Below, piece by piece: positions 35,101-36,753 of a stretch of 36,753 nt of DNA; the first letter of the stretch is position 1; every line of letters begins with the position of its first letter. A model generated the notes under the pieces. The model had not been told where the DNA came from. It made no database searches and worked only from the letters and a program-made list of their open reading frames with translations. The translations under genes and the position numbers were made by a program. The DNA comes from Bacteroidetes bacterium GWA2_32_17 (GTDB taxonomy: Bacteria > Bacteroidota > Bacteroidia > Bacteroidales > GWA2-32-17). The DNA lies in contig MENF01000160.1 in NCBI GenBank assembly GCA_001769035.1, positions 1 to 36,753 on the forward strand. The letters are read 5' to 3'.

Positions 35101-36753
35101 AAACTATTCCAATGCCCGATGCCGGATTAGATTTTGGAGTTTGCGGTAAATTTGCTTACATCTGTGCCGATACTACTGTTGCAGATGGGAGCTGGAGTTG
35201 CCCTACTAGTGGAGTAGCTTATTACGATGCTCCAATAGATTCAATTAATTATTATGATGCAAGTAACCAATATATTCCTTGTACATGGATAAGATACCTT
35301 TCTGAAAACGATACAGTTACAATGTATTGGTCAGAGTTTAACGGAGTATGTTCGGGTTACGATTCTATAAATGTTTACTTTGGAACTATCCAAACAGCTT
35401 TACAAAATGTGGACCCAACTGATACTTTTGTTTGCGGACCAACTTTCTATCATTTGAGTGCACAACAACCTGCTGAAGGTTATGGTTATGGTTACTGGAT
35501 TGATACAGTAGCAAATACAGTTTTTTCGCCAAGTCCCAATAGTAATCAGAATCTAACTGCAACAATAGATACAGGAGGAACAAGTTATTATGGATGGCAT
35601 CATTTTTACTGGATAACAAATAATGGGGGTTGTCGCGATACATCTACTGTAGTTCCGGTATTGTTTATTGAGAATCCTGTTGCAAATGCCGGCTTAAATT
35701 ATTGGCCCGGATTATTTGGTCCCAACAATGAAATAAAAACTGATACTGTTTGCGGTTTGTCGTGGCAAATGGGAGCAATTCCTTCGGTAGGAACTGGAAC
35801 ATGGTACTCAGGTACGGGTGTTCACTTTGGTACAATCATAGGACCACCAACTTCGTCAATATATAATGATAGCGTGTATTTATCAGCTTCCGGTGGTTAT
35901 ACAGTATTTGGTACACCAAAATATCGCGAATTTATTTGGCAGGAGAATAACAACGACTGTTTCGACAGCGATACAATCCGTTTATATTTTGCACCATACC
36001 CGAGCGGTCAGTTTGCCGTAACAATTCCACAATGCCGCCACGACAGCTCAATGATTATTGCAACAACATGGAATTTACCAAATAATGTTGATTATGGTAT
36101 AACAAATTTCTATTGGCAATATCCAAACGGGGTTTTAGATTCATCAATTGCAAATCCAAATAGTTCTGATACAATTTTTGTAAGCTGGGCAACAGGCGAA
36201 CAACATCCTGTAACATTAATCACAACAAATCAATGGGAATGTCAGAGTGGAACTGCAACTCATAATGTAGTAGAGCCGCTTCCATTTAGTCCTATTTACG
36301 ATTTAATCGAAGCATCATGCGGATTATGTAATGGTGAAATAGAATTAAGTACTTCATACATAAATCCTTCAAATGACACCCTTACAAATTATTACACATT
36401 TAATTGGACAGATTCAATTTTCGGAAATTCACCAGCTCTTATTCAGGATAGTTTGTGTCCATTAACTTCTTACGGAATAATTGTAAACGGACAATCACTT
36501 TCGCCTGATGCAACACCCGGTTCGTATTGCCACGACTCAATTGCAATTTTTATGCCCGATACCGGTTATGTAAATGCACAATTTGATACATTAACACTTG
36601 AGCAAAATCAGGCAGCACCATACAATGTACAATTTATAAATACTTCAACTGGTGGTCGTAAATATTCGTGGAGAATTTATGATGAAACAGGTGAACTTAT
36701 ATACACAAGCACATTAGAAGATCCAACTTACAATTTCGAAGATGAAGGTTGTT
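32175..36753 (+). CDS. Giant secreted surface protein with choice-of-anchor-L domain, truncated by the window end
   Basis: Open from ATG 32175 to the last base (about 1526 codons) with no stop. A signal peptide (VIILFSILIVNKLNA) is followed by a choice-of-anchor-L domain (~25-275: VVISSGN, FKYVFASEEYNDYV, FGFFISGPGI, SDVGDGVYDSGVFLEA), a Calx-beta-like module (~285-375: GTATNGIDYTT, DGLTEGTETVIL), a PKD/Ig-like region (~380-550), then about eight modules of ~75-100 residues each opening with an 'AGPD...CG' motif (bases ~33850-35760), and a further PKD-like end (RKYSWRIYDETG). Proteins like this are exported adhesins, usually by type IX secretion with a C-terminal sorting domain, which would lie outside the window. 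Very large genes of this type often close with a gliding-motility C-terminal (CHU_C) domain. Confidence 0.9.
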   Translation, partial: MKHTLLKSVIILFSILIVNKLNAQLVVNTGQTPTQYVQNVLVGGGVLVNNVTFVGSTSGPNWQIGEFSNGSTTNLGINNGVVISSGNVTVIPNASSQQLDNGYGTSGDVDLDALGAGTTYDAAVLEFDFQPLSNTINFKYVFASEEYNDYVNSSYNDVFGFFISGPGITGPYSNNSDNIALIPFTTNFVSINNVNNGGPTSGCASGPCTNCAYYFDNCNGTTIIYDGFTTVLTATATVQPCQWYHIKLAVSDVGDGVYDSGVFLEANSFSSDAVNLVSYYTNPILGLSAIEGCSDGLISFTLNSPATVNDTVYFTISGTATNGIDYTTIQSYVIIPAGFDSTAIIINAVMDGLTEGTETVILHVQTSSCGTQDITINITNNTPIQATVTSDQTICDGNQPVSFSVAATGGVSPIGFVWSNGLGTNSNITTSPPVGVNTYTVTATDACGATKKDSVVITVNPTPTATFTVESPICAGDSSSIEYTGVGGTTFTWNLNGATILSGTPSSGNPFTITWNTANTYAITLSVTNNEGCVSALETHYIQVLGAGTPNCCIAPTPDAGPNLQFCGLMGQFQAATPDDPSYVGTWNQLTGTGVSTYGDNHLINSTITVSLSGTYTYQWNEVNGPCDSADVVSVTFIQNPIANAGPDSSLCGLNYNMLAQPSTGTGTWTGTGIITPNAPNSAVTVVAYGSYTYAWTENNSGCVSSDTVIINFLQVPNANAGPDDSGCGFNATLSADSTYPGFWTGPPSVIYVDGDTLPTTGIIIPTYTGSSYTATFTWHAHNGSCTDNDDVNITFIRPPHAEAGNPQDVCGTLAQVFADTIGSGLTSGYWTVNPLGPQLTSIVPYGSNVDISSLGSSVFHLSVANFYFIFFAQNGQCVGSDTVKVTFYDVPVAYAGADDSICGKSYNLNVNWSIDNPVGQWSAISGPGTANFVNPTNNATSVTVTQFGVYEFVWKESNAFHTICSDRDTIVVNFKTIPMPDAGLDFGVCGKFAYICADTTVADGSWSCPTSGVAYYDAPIDSINYYDASNQYIPCTWIRYLSENDTVTMYWSEFNGVCSGYDSINVYFGTIQTALQNVDPTDTFVCGPTFYHLSAQQPAEGYGYGYWIDTVANTVFSPSPNSNQNLTATIDTGGTSYYGWHHFYWITNNGGCRDTSTVVPVLFIENPVANAGLNYWPGLFGPNNEIKTDTVCGLSWQMGAIPSVGTGTWYSGTGVHFGTIIGPPTSSIYNDSVYLSASGGYTVFGTPKYREFIWQENNNDCFDSDTIRLYFAPYPSGQFAVTIPQCRHDSSMIIATTWNLPNNVDYGITNFYWQYPNGVLDSSIANPNSSDTIFVSWATGEQHPVTLITTNQWECQSGTATHNVVEPLPFSPIYDLIEASCGLCNGEIELSTSYINPSNDTLTNYYTFNWTDSIFGNSPALIQDSLCPLTSYGIIVNGQSLSPDATPGSYCHDSIAIFMPDTGYVNAQFDTLTLEQNQAAPYNVQFINTSTGGRKYSWRIYDETGELIYTSTLEDPTYNFEDEGC
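33849..35770 (+). repeat. Tandem ~230-290-base coding modules ('AGPD...CG')
   Basis: Module starts are near 33850 (DAGPNLQFCG), 34100 (NAGPDSSLCG), 34325 (NAGPDDSGCG), 34577 (EAGNPQDVCG), 34855 (YAGADDSICG), 35116 (DAGLDFGVCG), 35407 (PTDTFVCG) and 35684 (NAGLNYWPG then DTVCG). Most follow with a GTWTGTG/GYWT-type strand and end in VTF, IINF or similar. They have diverged well at the DNA level, so recombination between them should be limited. Confidence 0.75.

Overview
The window is strongly AT-rich and reads as a chromosomal segment of a Bacteroidota bacterium, most likely class Bacteroidia in the broad sense; I cannot place it lower. Lineage signs are the TPR/SpoIIE-phosphatase protein, SWIM-SNF2 helicase, DUF4412-like secreted protein, choice-of-anchor-L surface protein with repeated 'AGPD...CG' modules, a fused IcmF mutase, flexirubin-type darA/darB genes, matches to the TAnnTTTG -7 box, and many intergenic palindromes. 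No tRNA, rRNA, CRISPR array, transposase or prophage module was seen.

Layout. 1-4656 (+): a BRO-N protein, then fused isobutyryl-CoA-type mutase icmF; both are preceded by almost the same 25-base element. 4657-5186 is a gene-free array of short palindromes. 5187-11200 (-): a SWIM/SNF2 helicase and a TPR/SpoIIE phosphatase; the phosphatase carries a 33-base palindrome that looks inserted in frame.

11380-23863 (-) is the most interesting part. In transcription order: flavodiiron protein, meaB, a secreted 157-aa protein, darA, darB, a 135-aa protein, a BtrH-like acyltransferase/peptidase-fold protein, ABC ATPase, ABC permease, acyl carrier protein, a ketosynthase with intact catalytic residues, and a ketosynthase-like protein without the catalytic Cys. 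This is a compact dialkylresorcinol (flexirubin-type) locus. The aryl-polyene half (ammonia lyase, aryl-CoA ligase, ketoreductase, dehydratases, glycosyltransferase) is not in the window. It is broken up by repeats (18182-18697, 19841-20158), and between the two ketosynthases by a hicB gene, a hicA pseudogene with a stop codon at a normally conserved Gly, and a ~350-base element with 15-base inverted ends that abuts the start codon of the last gene.

23990-32170 is mostly housekeeping: a membrane glycosyltransferase, metG, an LD-carboxypeptidase, a DUF4412-like protein, then on + a run of yraN, dtd, a lipoate ligase, a lipid kinase and a small secreted protein. 32175 to the window end is the first ~1526 codons of a very large secreted, repeat-built surface protein, cut off by the window edge.

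Proposed working scheme for the dar locus (inference from family knowledge): acyl chains carried on the ACP are extended or held by the ketosynthase pair, DarB joins and cyclises two acyl units, DarA aromatises the ring, the BtrH-like protein transfers or releases an acyl group, and the ABC pair exports or flips the product. meaB and the flavodiiron gene are packed tightly against darA but need not belong to the pathway.
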